Below the pieces are notes generated by a model. That model was not told the origin of the DNA and made no database searches. It saw only the letters and a list, made by a program, of their open reading frames with translations. This document shows positions 1 to 8,977 of a DNA stretch of 64,000 nucleotides, piece after piece. The position numbers and the translations under genes were made by a program. How positions within the stretch are numbered: position 1 is the stretch's first letter; each line of letters begins with the position of its first letter. The DNA comes from an uncultured Oscillospiraceae bacterium. GTDB taxonomy: Bacteria; Bacillota; Clostridia; Oscillospirales; Oscillospiraceae. The stretch covers positions 101,188-165,187 of the forward strand of contig CALWVV010000005.1 in the NCBI GenBank assembly GCA_944385035.1, written 5' to 3'.

Positions 1-728
1 ATGTGAACACCTTTGAGGATGTCGTCCGGGCGGTGGAGGAGGGCAGCTGCCAATTTGGCGTGCTGCCCATTGAGAACAGCTCCAATGGCTCGGTCCGGGC
101 GGCCTATGACCTGCTGCAAAAGCACAGCCTCAGTGTGGTGCGTTCGGTCCGGCTGTGTATCCGCCATGAGCTGCTGGCCTTGCCGGGTACCCGTCTGGAG
201 GACATCCGGGAAATCTATTCCCATGAACAGGCCATCGGCCAGTGCAGCCGATTTTTGCGCGGGCTGGAGGGGGTCAAGGTGATCCCCTGCGGCAATACGG
301 CCATGGCCGCCCAGAAGGTGGCCCAGGAAGGGGACCGGGGGATCGCGGCCATTTCTTCCCACCCCTGTGCCCAGCTCTACGGCCTGGAGTGCGTGCGGGA
401 CGACATTCAAAACAGCGATAACAACTATACCCGATTTTTCTGTGTGGCCAGGGATCCGGCCATTTACGCCGGGGCCAACCGGATCAGTTTGATTGTAGGC
501 TGTGACAACCGGCCTGGGGCTTTGTATGAGATCCTCTCCAAGTTTTCCGCGCTGGGCATCAATATGACCAAGCTGGAGAGCTGCCCGGTGACAGGTCGGA
601 ACTTTGAGTTTGTCTTTTTCCTGGAGATTGAGGCCTCTGTGCTGGAGGAAGGAGTCCTGGGGATGCTGGAGGAACTGGAACGGGAGTGCGTTAGCCTGCA
701 CTTTTTGGGAAATTACGCTGAAATCTGA
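1..728 (+). CDS. pheA: Prephenate dehydratase (P-protein), 3' part
   Basis: The gene is cut by the left edge and the reading frame is open from the first bases. Prephenate dehydratase makes phenylpyruvate from prephenate in phenylalanine synthesis. What is visible is the second half of the periplasmic-binding-like catalytic domain, with the family motif NNYTRFF (around residues 140-146 of the visible part) whose Thr-Arg-Phe belongs to the active site. It is followed by a C-terminal ACT domain beginning near NRISLIVGCDNRPGALYEIL, which normally binds phenylalanine as feedback inhibitor. Whether an N-terminal chorismate mutase domain exists cannot be seen. An intrinsic terminator follows directly, so this is the last gene of its transcript. 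Confidence 0.93.
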   Translation, partial: VNTFEDVVRAVEEGSCQFGVLPIENSSNGSVRAAYDLLQKHSLSVVRSVRLCIRHELLALPGTRLEDIREIYSHEQAIGQCSRFLRGLEGVKVIPCGNTAMAAQKVAQEGDRGIAAISSHPCAQLYGLECVRDDIQNSDNNYTRFFCVARDPAIYAGANRISLIVGCDNRPGALYEILSKFSALGINMTKLESCPVTGRNFEFVFFLEIEASVLEEGVLGMLEELERECVSLHFLGNYAEI

Positions 729-732
729 TGGG

Positions 733-764
733 AAAACCCGCCCAGGCCAATGGGCGGGTTTTTT
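733..764 (+). terminator. Intrinsic terminator after pheA
   Basis: The stem AACCCGCCCA/TGGGCGGGTT with a short loop is followed by TTTTTT, immediately after the pheA stop. Confidence 0.85.
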
Positions 765-831
765 GCGGCCCAAACAAGAAAAAAGCGCCCGGAACAGTTG
801 CCTGGGGTGGCGTGCTTCTTGTATAATGAAG

Positions 832-837
832 GTACGA
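832..837 (+). promoter_or_regulatory. Candidate -10 box for the ggt-xdh operon
   Basis: A perfect TATAAT lies 34 bases before the ggt-like start. No good -35 element is visible 16-18 bases upstream, so the promoter would be activator-dependent or weak. Confidence 0.4.
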
Positions 838-870
838 CAGCTGACAGCAGGAAGAGAGAGGTTTGATACT

Positions 871-2496
871 ATGCTGAACTTTGATCCAGAGCGATATTCC
901 TATCCGTCCCGGCGCAATGTAGTGTACGGGCGCCACGGCATGGCCTGTACCTCGGTGCCCCTGGGGGCCCAGATCGGGGTAGATGTGATGAAGGCGGGGG
1001 GAAACGCCGTGGATGCGGCGGTGGCCATGGCGGCGGCCATGCCCCTGCTGGAGCCCACAGGCAACGGCCTGGGTTCTGATTGCTTTGCCCTTGTATGGAT
1101 CGAAAAGGAGAAAAAACTGTACGGGTTAAATGCCAGCGGCGTGGCCCCCATGTCCCTCAGCGCCCAGAAGGTGCGGGAGCTGGGTTTTGGGGAGATGCCC
1201 AAGGAGGGATGGCTCCCCATTATGGTGCCGGGCGCTCCCGCAGGGTGGGCGGAGCTCAACCGCCGGTTTGGAAAAAAGTCCTTGCATGAGCTCTTTGCCC
1301 CCGCCGTCTCCTATGCACGGGAGGGGGTCCCCGTCCCGGTGAATGTGGCCAAGCAGTGGCGAAAGGACATGCGGCGCATAGAAGCGGCTATGAAGAGAAA
1401 TCCGGCGCCCCATCGCTATTGGTGGGAGTGCTTTACCAAAAATGGAGAGAGCTATGAGGCAGGGGACCTCTTCTGCTGGGAGGAGTATGCCCAGACCATG
1501 GAGGAGCTGGCCCGGACCAACTGTGAGAGCTATTACCGGGGCTCCATTATGGAGAAGATCGTAGCGTTCAGCCAGGAGACCGGGGGCTGCTTTGCACGGA
1601 AGGACTTTGAGAACTACCGTCCCCTGTGGGTGGAGCCCATTACCACGGACTATAAGGGCTATACGGTATGTGAGATCCCGCCCAACGGCCACGGCCTCAC
1701 GGTGCTGATGGCCCTGAATATCCTGCGGGGGCTGGAGCTGCCGGAGGAGAAGGAGTGCGCCGAGACCTATCATAAAATCGTGGAGGCCATTAAGCTGGCC
1801 TTTGCGGACACCAAGACCTATGTGGCCGACCCCCGGTACATGAGGATGAAAGTAGAGGACATGCTCTCCGAGCGGTACGCGGCCCAGCGCCGGGCACTGA
1901 TCGGTGACAAGGCCCTGGAGCCGAAGGCGGGAGACCCCTCCTGCGGTGGGACCATCTACCTGTGTACCGCCGACCCGGAGGGAAATATGGTCTCCTTCAT
2001 CCAGAGCAACTACACCACCTTCGGTGCGGGGGTGGCCATCCCCGGCACAGGGATCTCCCTGCAGAACCGGGGAGCTAACTTCTCCCTGGAGGAGGAGAGC
2101 GACAACTGCCTGGCGGGGGGCAAGCGCTCCTACCACACCATCATTCCCGGATTTTTGATCAAGGACGGGGAAGCGGTGGGCCCCTTTGGGGTGATGGGTG
2201 CCTTTATGCAGCCCCAGGGTCACGTGCTGGTGACCGTGAACACCCTGGACTATCACATGAATCCCCAGGACTGCCTGGACGCCCCCCGCATCCAGTGGAT
2301 CGGCGGAAAGAAGATCCAGCTGGAGGAGAGTGTGCCCGCCCACATTGCCCAAGAGCTTCAGGCCATGGGCCATGAGGTAGAGGTCATCTCGGACTCCATT
2401 GGAATGGGCCGGGGAGAGATCATCTGGCGCGCTGGCAATGGCCTTCTCATGGGGGCCACAGAGCCCAGGTGCGACGGCACCGTGGCGGCCTGGTAA
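871..2496 (+). CDS. Gamma-glutamyltransferase-like Ntn hydrolase
   Basis: A protein of 541 residues of the gamma-glutamyltranspeptidase family, whose members hydrolyse or transfer gamma-glutamyl groups after self-cleavage. N-terminal features include the conserved GGNAVDAAVAMA segment and GNGLGSDCF. The likely autoprocessing site is the Thr in CGGTIYL (about residue 364), followed by a glycine-rich GAGVAIPGTGISLQNRG region of the small subunit. The ATG at 871 was chosen because GGAAGAGAGAGG precedes it; the frame is open further upstream but only across the pheA end. No signal peptide is present, so it is probably cytoplasmic, unlike the classical exported enzyme. It lies 44 bases upstream of the molybdenum hydroxylase genes and is likely co-transcribed with them. 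The substrate is unknown. Confidence 0.85.
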   Translation: MLNFDPERYSYPSRRNVVYGRHGMACTSVPLGAQIGVDVMKAGGNAVDAAVAMAAAMPLLEPTGNGLGSDCFALVWIEKEKKLYGLNASGVAPMSLSAQKVRELGFGEMPKEGWLPIMVPGAPAGWAELNRRFGKKSLHELFAPAVSYAREGVPVPVNVAKQWRKDMRRIEAAMKRNPAPHRYWWECFTKNGESYEAGDLFCWEEYAQTMEELARTNCESYYRGSIMEKIVAFSQETGGCFARKDFENYRPLWVEPITTDYKGYTVCEIPPNGHGLTVLMALNILRGLELPEEKECAETYHKIVEAIKLAFADTKTYVADPRYMRMKVEDMLSERYAAQRRALIGDKALEPKAGDPSCGGTIYLCTADPEGNMVSFIQSNYTTFGAGVAIPGTGISLQNRGANFSLEEESDNCLAGGKRSYHTIIPGFLIKDGEAVGPFGVMGAFMQPQGHVLVTVNTLDYHMNPQDCLDAPRIQWIGGKKIQLEESVPAHIAQELQAMGHEVEVISDSIGMGRGEIIWRAGNGLLMGATEPRCDGTVAAW

Positions 2497-2540
2497 GAAA
2501 AACCGGAGATTTTACAATACAAAAGGGAGCGGATTCGTTT

Positions 2541-3299
2541 ATGTATACCGCGCGTAATTATATTAAGGCCGAATCCCTGGCCCAGGCCCATGAGCTGAAC
2601 CAGCGTCGGGCCAACGCGATTATTGGCGGGGGCTGCTGGAAGCGCATGGGGGAGCGGATGTACGACACCCTCATCGACCTGTCCGGCCTGGGCCTGGACC
2701 AGATCCAGAACCGGGGGGAAGAGGCGGCTCTGGGGGCTATGGTTACCCTGCGGCAGCTGGAGACCAATTTTATGCTGGAGAAGTGCTTCAGCGGGCTGTT
2801 TCGGAAGTGTACCCAGCACATCGTAGGGGTGCAGTTTCGCAACTGTGCCACTCTGGGGGGAAGCGTCTACTCCCGCTTTGGCTTTTCCGACATCGTCACG
2901 GCCCTGCTGGCCCTCAGCTGCCAGGTGGAGCTGGCGGGGGCTGGGCGGATTCCCCTGGAGGAGTATGTGAAGCTGCCCCGTGACCGGGACGTGCTGGCCT
3001 GGGTCTTTGTGAAGAAGGACGGCCGGCCTGTGGCCTATGAGACGGCCCGGAACAGTGAGACGGACCTGCCGGTACTTACCTGTGCCCTGTCCAAGGTAGG
3101 AGAGACCTGGCGGGCGGTGGTCGGTGCCCGGCCGGGGAGCCCCCGTGTGGTGGAGGACAGCACCTGGGAGGGGTTGGAGAAGCAGGTCCTTGCTCTGGAA
3201 TATGGAGACAATATGCGAGGGAGTGCACGGTACCGCCGCCATCTGGCGGAGGTACTGCTGAAGCGCTGCAAACAGCAGCTGGAGGTGAGTGGAGTATGA
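2541..3299 (+). CDS. Molybdenum hydroxylase, FAD-binding subunit (XdhB/CoxM type)
   Basis: A protein of 252 residues resembling the FAD-binding middle subunit of xanthine dehydrogenase/CO dehydrogenase-type enzymes. It passes electrons from the 2Fe-2S subunit to FAD and on to NAD or another acceptor. The N-terminal AIIGGGCWKRMG replaces the usual flavin-binding AGGTDL motif and is divergent. NCATLGGSVYSRFGFSDIVTALLAL matches the second flavin-contact segment. It is somewhat shorter than the usual 280-290 residues. The start at 2541 follows AAAGGGAGCGG. It overlaps the next gene by four bases (ATGA), which supports a single transcript for the subunits. Confidence 0.85.
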   Translation: MYTARNYIKAESLAQAHELNQRRANAIIGGGCWKRMGERMYDTLIDLSGLGLDQIQNRGEEAALGAMVTLRQLETNFMLEKCFSGLFRKCTQHIVGVQFRNCATLGGSVYSRFGFSDIVTALLALSCQVELAGAGRIPLEEYVKLPRDRDVLAWVFVKKDGRPVAYETARNSETDLPVLTCALSKVGETWRAVVGARPGSPRVVEDSTWEGLEKQVLALEYGDNMRGSARYRRHLAEVLLKRCKQQLEVSGV

Positions 3300-3760
3300 C
3301 CATTAAGTGGACCTTAAACGGGACAGCCCGTACCGATGAGGTGGAGGCGGATGAGACACTGCTCCACTGCCTGCGGAAGGTGGGCTGCCTGTCCGTGAAG
3401 TGCGGCTGTGAGACCAGCGGCTGCGGCCTTTGCACCGTGTGGATGGACGGAACGCCCGTGCTGTCCTGCTCCGTCCCCGCCCCACGGGCAGAGGGCCATG
3501 CAGTCACCACCCTGGAGGGCCTTCAGGAGGAGGCGGCGGAGTTTGGCGCCTTTTTGGCCGACGAGGGAGCGGAGCAGTGCGGCTTCTGCTCGCCCGGCTT
3601 TATTATGAATGTACTGGCCATGGTGCGGGAGCTGAAAAACCCCACCGAGGAGGAGATCCAACATTATCTCACCGGAAACCTGTGCCGCTGCTCCGGCTAT
3701 CAGGGGCAGCTGCGGGCCATCCGCAAGTATCTGGCCGCGAAGGGAGGGGAGCAGAGATGA
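3296..3760 (+). CDS. Molybdenum hydroxylase, 2Fe-2S subunit
   Basis: A protein of 154 residues with the two-domain fold of XdhC/CoxS-type small subunits. The plant-type ferredoxin cluster ligands are CGCETSGCGLC plus a later Cys (around residues 38-62). The second helical domain binds the other 2Fe-2S centre through CGFCSPGF and CRCSGYQG. It carries electrons from the molybdopterin site to FAD. Start and stop overlap both neighbours by four bases, indicating translational coupling of all three subunits. Confidence 0.95.
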   Translation: MTIKWTLNGTARTDEVEADETLLHCLRKVGCLSVKCGCETSGCGLCTVWMDGTPVLSCSVPAPRAEGHAVTTLEGLQEEAAEFGAFLADEGAEQCGFCSPGFIMNVLAMVRELKNPTEEEIQHYLTGNLCRCSGYQGQLRAIRKYLAAKGGEQR

Positions 3761-6033
3761 AAGCTGTTTCCACCGGCGTACGGAAGAAGGACGCCATGAG
3801 CCTGGTTACCGGCAAGCCGGTGTACACCGGAGATCTGGTCCCCGCAAACGCCCTGCGCTTGAAGCTGCTGCGTTCCCCCCACGCACGGGCTAACATTATC
3901 TCCATCGACACCAGCCGGGCCAAAATGGTGCCCGGCGTGGCGGCGGTGCTGACCTGGGAGGACATGCCCCAGAGCCGCTTTACCACCGCCGGCCAGACCT
4001 GGCCCGAGCCCAGCCCCTATGACCGGCTGATCCTGGACCGGCACCTGCGCTGTGCCGGGGACCCGGTGGCCATTGTGGCCGCGGAGACAGAGGAGATTGC
4101 CCGGCGGGCGGTGCGGCTCATTAAAGTGGAGTATGAGGTGCTGGAGCCCCTGCTGGACTTTACCAAGGCTCTGGACAACCCCATTGTGGTCCACCCGGAG
4201 GAGAATTTCCGCTCCCTGTGCCCGGTAGGCACCGACCCAAAGCGCAACCTGGTATCCACCGACAGCTTTACCGTGGGTGATGTGGAGGGGGAGTTTGCCA
4301 AATGTGATGTGGTGCTGGAGCGCACCTATAACACCGTGGCCAACAACCAGACCATGATGGAGCCCTTCTGCACTTATACCTATTTGGATGAGTATGGCCG
4401 GCTCAATGTGGTCAGCTCCACCCAGGTGCCTTTCCATGTGCGGCGGATCTTGTCCAATGCCCTGGAACTTCCCAAAAGCCAGATCCGGGTGGTGAAGCCC
4501 CGGATCGGCGGCGGCTTTGGCGCCAAGCAGAGCGTAGTCAGCGAGCAGTTCCCTGCCATTGTCACCAAACTCACCGGCCGTCCCGCTTACCTCTGCTACA
4601 CCCGCCAGGAGTCCATGGCCAACGGCTCCCCCCGCCACCAGATGCAGGTGAAGGTCCGTATCGGCGCCGACCGGGACGGGTCCATCCGGTGTATGGACCT
4701 CTACGCCCTCTCCAACGCCGGGGCCTATGGGGACCACGGCCCCACCACCATCGGCCTGGTGGGGCACAAGTCCCTGGCCCTCTACGGAAGCCTCCGGGCC
4801 AGCCGCTTTGTCTGTGATGTGGTGTATACCAACACCATGGGGGCCGGTGCCTACCGGGGTTACGGAGCCACCCAGGGCATTTTTGCGGTGGAGTCCGCTG
4901 TCAACGAAATGGCAGCCCAGCTGGGCATGGACCCCTGTGCCATCCGGGAGAAGAATATGGTCCGCCAGGGCCAGATGATGCCCGCCTATTACGGCGAGCC
5001 CTGCAACAGCTGCACCCTGGACAAGTGTATGGAGCGGGCCAAGGAGATGATGGGCTGGGACAAGGGGCCCACCCACTGGACGTTGCCCAACGGCCACATC
5101 CGGGGCCGGGGCGTGGCCATGGCCATGCAGGGCAGCGGCATCTCCGGCGTGGACATCGGCAGCGTGGAGGTGCGCCTCAACGACGGGGGCTTCTATACCA
5201 TGCTGGTGGGCTGTACCGACATGGGCACCGGCTGCGATACCATTCTGGCCCAGATGGCCGCCGACTGCCTGGACTGCAGTGTGGACGACATTGCCGTGCG
5301 GGGAGTGGACACCGACCAGTCCCCCTATGACACCGGCTCCTACGCCTCCGCCACCACCTATGTCACCGGCGGGGCGGTGGTGAAAACCTGTGGAGAGCTG
5401 CGGGAGAAGATCCGTCTGGAGGGCGCCCGCCTGCTGGGCATCGCCCCTGAGGCTGCCCAGTTTGACGGGGAGAAGGTCTTCCTGCCCGGCACGGACAAGG
5501 TGATGACAAGGGCAGAGATCGGCTGGGCCAGCTATGAGGGGCACAGCAAGCAGCTTTCTGCCAGCCAGTCCAACTCCTCCCCCATTTCCCCGCCCCCCTT
5601 CATGGTGGGGATGGCTGAAGTGGACATCGACCCGGACACCGGAGCGGTGCGGGTGGTGGATTATGTGGGCGTGGTAGACTGCGGTACGGTGATCAACACC
5701 AACCTGGCACGGGTCCAGACCGAGGGCGGCATTGTCCAAGGCATTGGTATGGCCCTGCTGGAGAACATCCAGTATAATCCCCAGGGCCGCATGCTCAACG
5801 ACTCCCTGCTCCAATACCGCATCCCCACCCGCCTGGAGGCGGGGAAGATCCGGGTGGAGTTTGTGCCCAGCTATGAACCCACCGGACCCTTTGGCGCCAA
5901 ATCCATTGGAGAACTGGTCATCAACACCCCCAGCCCCGCCATTGCCGAGGCCATTCGGGCGGCCACGGGACACATGTTCCGTACCCTGCCCATCCGTCCG
6001 GAGGACGTGGCCCTGGCCGGCTTGGAGGAATAA
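3757..6033 (+). CDS. Molybdenum hydroxylase, molybdopterin-binding subunit (xanthine dehydrogenase family)
   Basis: The catalytic subunit of 758 residues, which hydroxylates a purine, aldehyde or N-heterocycle at the Mo centre using water. Expected features are present: the N-terminal a/b hammerhead (TGKPVYTGDL onwards), the GGGFGAKQ loop near residue 250, a GAYRGYGATQG loop, and the C-terminal GAKSIGEL whose Glu is the catalytic base in this family. The ATG at 3757 overlaps the stop of the 2Fe-2S subunit. The substrate cannot be read from sequence; xanthine/hypoxanthine is only the default guess. The transport and cofactor genes that follow fit a Mo-dependent enzyme. Confidence 0.92.
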   Translation: MKAVSTGVRKKDAMSLVTGKPVYTGDLVPANALRLKLLRSPHARANIISIDTSRAKMVPGVAAVLTWEDMPQSRFTTAGQTWPEPSPYDRLILDRHLRCAGDPVAIVAAETEEIARRAVRLIKVEYEVLEPLLDFTKALDNPIVVHPEENFRSLCPVGTDPKRNLVSTDSFTVGDVEGEFAKCDVVLERTYNTVANNQTMMEPFCTYTYLDEYGRLNVVSSTQVPFHVRRILSNALELPKSQIRVVKPRIGGGFGAKQSVVSEQFPAIVTKLTGRPAYLCYTRQESMANGSPRHQMQVKVRIGADRDGSIRCMDLYALSNAGAYGDHGPTTIGLVGHKSLALYGSLRASRFVCDVVYTNTMGAGAYRGYGATQGIFAVESAVNEMAAQLGMDPCAIREKNMVRQGQMMPAYYGEPCNSCTLDKCMERAKEMMGWDKGPTHWTLPNGHIRGRGVAMAMQGSGISGVDIGSVEVRLNDGGFYTMLVGCTDMGTGCDTILAQMAADCLDCSVDDIAVRGVDTDQSPYDTGSYASATTYVTGGAVVKTCGELREKIRLEGARLLGIAPEAAQFDGEKVFLPGTDKVMTRAEIGWASYEGHSKQLSASQSNSSPISPPPFMVGMAEVDIDPDTGAVRVVDYVGVVDCGTVINTNLARVQTEGGIVQGIGMALLENIQYNPQGRMLNDSLLQYRIPTRLEAGKIRVEFVPSYEPTGPFGAKSIGELVINTPSPAIAEAIRAATGHMFRTLPIRPEDVALAGLEE

Positions 6034-6040
6034 AACATCC

Positions 6041-6077
6041 AAAAGCCGCATCCTGCCTTGACAGGGTGCGGCTTTTA
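6041..6077 (+). terminator. Intrinsic terminator after the hydroxylase operon
   Basis: The hairpin AAAAGCCGCATCCTG/CAGGGTGCGGCTTTTA is followed by few U residues. Its loop and distal arm contain the TTGACA of the next promoter. Confidence 0.75.
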
Positions 6078-6086
6078 TGGTACCTT
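6058..6086 (+). promoter_or_regulatory. Promoter of the molybdate-type ABC transporter operon
   Basis: A consensus -35 TTGACA (6058-6063), a 17-base spacer and a weak -10 TACCTT (6081-6086). The predicted start point falls inside the ModE-like operator, a layout expected for repression. Confidence 0.5.
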
Positions 6087-6110
6087 CGTTATGTTTTTTT
6101 CAGCATAACG
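6087..6110 (+). promoter_or_regulatory. ModE-like operator
   Basis: The inverted repeat CGTTATG-N10-CATAACG spans 24 bases. This is the same half-site sequence (CGTTAT..ATAACG) and overall length as the known E. coli ModE site upstream of modABC. It sits at the predicted transcription start of the transporter operon, which itself encodes a ModE-like HTH protein. Confidence 0.72.
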
Positions 6111-6127
6111 ATATTGGAGGAATTTTT

Positions 6128-7213
6128 ATGAAAAAGAGACTTTTGTCGATGATCCTGGCTGCCGCCATGGCCCTCTCCCTGGCGGCCTGTACCCAGAGCG
6201 GGGAGAGTTCCGGCGCCGGAGCCTCCTCTGGGAGCACGTCTTCCGCCGCCTCCCAGCAGGGAGACGGCAGCACCCAGTCTGAGGCGGCTTTCCCTGTCAC
6301 CGTGACCGACGCCGCCGGGCGGGAGGCGACCATCGAGGAGGAACCCGAAAAGCTGGTCAGCGGCTACTACATCACCACTTCCATGCTCATTGCTCTGGGC
6401 CACGCGGACAAGCTGGTGGGCATTGAGGCCAAGGCGGACACCCGGCCCATCTATGCCCTGGCCGCCCCGGAGCTTCTGGAGCTGCCTTCGGTAGGCACCG
6501 CCAAGGAGTTTGACCTGGAGGGCTGTGCCGCCCTGGAGCCGGACCTGGTGATCCTGCCCCTGAAGCTGAAGGATACCGTCCCCGCCCTGGAGGAGCTGGG
6601 CCTCACGGTGATTACCGTCAACCCCGAGAGCCTGGAGCAGCTCAATGAGACCATTCGCCTTTTCAATGCCGCCATTGGCGATCCGGTGAAGGGCTGGGAG
6701 CTGCTGGACTATAACCAGCAGACCCAGGAGTTTTTGGCCGAGAAGCTGGCCGATGTGGAAAGACCACGAGTCTATTTGGCGGGCAACAGCAGCTACCTGA
6801 GCACCGCCGGAGCGGCCATGTATCAGAACACCCTTCTGGAGATGGGCGGCGGGGAAAATGTGGCCGCGGAGCTGGAGGACACCTACTGGGCGGACGTGTC
6901 CTATGAGCAGCTGCTCTCCTGGAACCCGGAAGTCATCATCATGGCCTCCGATGCGGCCTATTCCAAGGACGAGCTGCTGGCCGACCCCCAGCTGCAGCAG
7001 CTGGACGCGGTGAAAAATGGCCGGGTGTACGCTATGCCCTCCGCCTTTGAGTCCTGGGACTCCCCGGTCCCCAGCGCCCTGGTGGGCAGCCGCTGGGTGG
7101 CCAGCGTCCTCCATGGGGAGGAGTATGCCTTTGAGCAGTTCCAGGCCGATGCGGCAGATTTCTACCGGCAGTTCTACGGCGTGGAAATCGACACCCAGCT
7201 TTTGAGCTGGTAA
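6128..7213 (+). CDS. ABC transporter substrate-binding lipoprotein (PF01497 type), probable molybdate/tungstate
   Basis: A protein of 361 residues with a lipoprotein signal peptide ending in the lipobox LAAC (Cys about residue 21) and a Ser/Gly-rich linker. The class III binding protein domain follows, with the typical VTVTDAAGREATI start and an EVIIMASDAAY segment near the end. Such proteins usually carry siderophores, B12 or haem, but the MolA branch carries molybdate or tungstate. The molybdate assignment rests on context: a ModE-like operator in front, a ModE-like gene in the operon, and the molybdoenzyme upstream. The start at 6128 is preceded by TTGGAGGAATTTTT. Confidence 0.85.
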   Translation: MKKRLLSMILAAAMALSLAACTQSGESSGAGASSGSTSSAASQQGDGSTQSEAAFPVTVTDAAGREATIEEEPEKLVSGYYITTSMLIALGHADKLVGIEAKADTRPIYALAAPELLELPSVGTAKEFDLEGCAALEPDLVILPLKLKDTVPALEELGLTVITVNPESLEQLNETIRLFNAAIGDPVKGWELLDYNQQTQEFLAEKLADVERPRVYLAGNSSYLSTAGAAMYQNTLLEMGGGENVAAELEDTYWADVSYEQLLSWNPEVIIMASDAAYSKDELLADPQLQQLDAVKNGRVYAMPSAFESWDSPVPSALVGSRWVASVLHGEEYAFEQFQADAADFYRQFYGVEIDTQLLSW

Positions 7214-7220
7214 GGTTCCC

Positions 7221-8198
7221 ATGAGAGAGGAAAGGCGGGGCAGGGTGTGCTTCCTGGTGGCCCTGGTCCTGTTGGTGGGGGCGGCGGCCCTGTCTTTGCT
7301 GGTGGGGCGGTATCCCATTACCTGGCAGGGGCTGTGGAGTGACCCCTATGTGGCCCATGTCTTTTTCACCCTGCGTCTGGGGCGTACCTGCATGGTGCTG
7401 CTGTCCGGATTTGCCCTGGGGGTGGCGGGCAGCGTCTATCAGACGGTGTTCCGCAATCCCCTGGCCGCTCCGGATATCATCGGGGTGGCCTCGGGCGCTT
7501 CGGCAGGGGCGGCGGCAGGAATCCTTTTCTTTGGCGGCGGCAGTGTGCTCACTGCCCTGTGGGCCTTTGGCGGGGGATTTGCGGCAGTGCTGGCCGCCCT
7601 GGCCCTGTCCGCCCTGAGCCGGGAGCGGGGGATCGCCAATCTGGTGCTCTCGGGCATTGTGGTCAATGCTCTGGCCCAGGCGGTGCTGATGCTCATGAAG
7701 CTGACCGCCGACCCGGAGAAGGAGCTGGCCTCCATCGAATTTTGGATCATGGGCAGTTTTGCCGATGTGACCATGGACAAGACGCTGGGGGCAGCTCCCT
7801 GGATTCTGATTGGTTTTGCAGGAATGTTTTTGCTGCGCCGGCAGATCCTGCTGCTGGGTTTGGAGGAGGAGGAAGCCCGCACTTTGGGGGTCCCGGTGGG
7901 GGCAGTGCGCACGGGAGTGCTGCTGCTGGCCACCTTGGTGACGGGGGCGGTGATCAGCGTCACGGGACTTATTTCCTTTGTGGGGCTGCTGGCCCCCCAC
8001 ACCGCCCGGCTGCTGACCCGGAGCAGCCGGTTTTCCACCACAGTCCTGTCGGGACTGTGCGGGGGCGTTTTGCTGCTGCTGGCTGATGTGCTGGCCCGGA
8101 GTGTGGGCAGCACGGAAATCCCCATCAGCATCGTTACCTCCCTTCTGGGGGCGCCCTTCCTCTTTTGGATGATGTGCAGAGGGAGGGGAGCGCTGTGA
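7221..8198 (+). CDS. FecCD-family ABC transporter permease
   Basis: A polytopic protein of 325 residues with about ten hydrophobic segments. It carries FecCD hallmarks: LRLGRTCMVLLSGFALGVAG near the N-terminus, the NPLAAPDIIGVASGAS segment, and the GLISFVGLLAPHTARLL coupling region close to the C-terminus. It forms the channel for the substrate delivered by the lipoprotein encoded 7 bases upstream. The stop overlaps the ATPase start (GTGA). Confidence 0.93.
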   Translation: MREERRGRVCFLVALVLLVGAAALSLLVGRYPITWQGLWSDPYVAHVFFTLRLGRTCMVLLSGFALGVAGSVYQTVFRNPLAAPDIIGVASGASAGAAAGILFFGGGSVLTALWAFGGGFAAVLAALALSALSRERGIANLVLSGIVVNALAQAVLMLMKLTADPEKELASIEFWIMGSFADVTMDKTLGAAPWILIGFAGMFLLRRQILLLGLEEEEARTLGVPVGAVRTGVLLLATLVTGAVISVTGLISFVGLLAPHTARLLTRSSRFSTTVLSGLCGGVLLLLADVLARSVGSTEIPISIVTSLLGAPFLFWMMCRGRGAL

Positions 8199-8977
8199 AG
8201 GAACGTTTGCGGGTGGAACACCTCTGTGCCGGATATGACCGGGGGGATGTGATCCATAATATCAGCTTTTCCCTGTTCGGTGGAGAGCTGTGCGCTCTTC
8301 TGGGCGGGAACGGCTCGGGAAAAACCACGCTGCTGCGGACCATATGCACCCTGCTGCCCGGCCGGGGAGAGCTGACCCTGGCTGGGCAGCCCATAAGGAC
8401 CTTCAGCCGCCGGGAACGGGCCCGGCGTATGGGCTATCTGGCCCAGGGAGGGCATATGGTCCTGTCCCTGGCTGTGCTGGATGTGGTGCTTATGGGGCTA
8501 AACCCGGAGCTGGGGCTGTTGGAAAGCCCAGGCCCGGCTCACTGCCGCCGGGCCGTGGAGGCGTTGGAGCGGGTGGGAATTGCCCATCTGGCTCCGTTGC
8601 CCTTCCAGAGCCTGAGCCAGGGGCAGAAGCAGCTGTGCCTCTTTGCCCGGACCCTGGTATGCCAGCCGGAGCTGTTGGTGCTGGATGAGCCGGACAGCGC
8701 CCTGGATTTTCCAAACCGGAGCCGCATGATGCGACTATTGAAGGCGTATCTGCAGGAAAAGGAACGGGCGGCGCTTTTGTGCAGCCATGATGTAAACTCC
8801 GCTCTGGCCCACGCCGACCGGCTGCTGCTGATGAAAGACGGGACGCTGCTTTGCGATCTGCGCCCGGAGAAGCTCCGCCGGGAGGAACTGGAGCGGGCGC
8901 TGCGGGAGGTATACGGCCCGGTAGAGGTACTGTGCCACAAGGGACGCTTTGTGATGATCGGAGGGGAGGAGCTATGA
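8195..8977 (+). CDS. ABC transporter ATP-binding protein (FecE/BtuD type)
   Basis: A protein of 260 residues. It has the Walker A GGNGSGKTT (about residues 37-45), the Q-loop YLAQGG, the signature LSQGQKQ, the Walker B LLVLDEP and the switch His in CSHD. It energises the FecCD permease encoded before it. The GTG start at 8195 overlaps the permease stop. Its own stop overlaps the next start by four bases, so transporter and regulator are made from one message. Confidence 0.93.
   Translation: MKERLRVEHLCAGYDRGDVIHNISFSLFGGELCALLGGNGSGKTTLLRTICTLLPGRGELTLAGQPIRTFSRRERARRMGYLAQGGHMVLSLAVLDVVLMGLNPELGLLESPGPAHCRRAVEALERVGIAHLAPLPFQSLSQGQKQLCLFARTLVCQPELLVLDEPDSALDFPNRSRMMRLLKAYLQEKERAALLCSHDVNSALAHADRLLLMKDGTLLCDLRPEKLRREELERALREVYGPVEVLCHKGRFVMIGGEEL

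Noticed and set aside
3700-6051. 783-codon minus-strand frame opposite the Mo subunit gene
   Set aside because: His/Gly/Val-rich antisense artefact without motifs.
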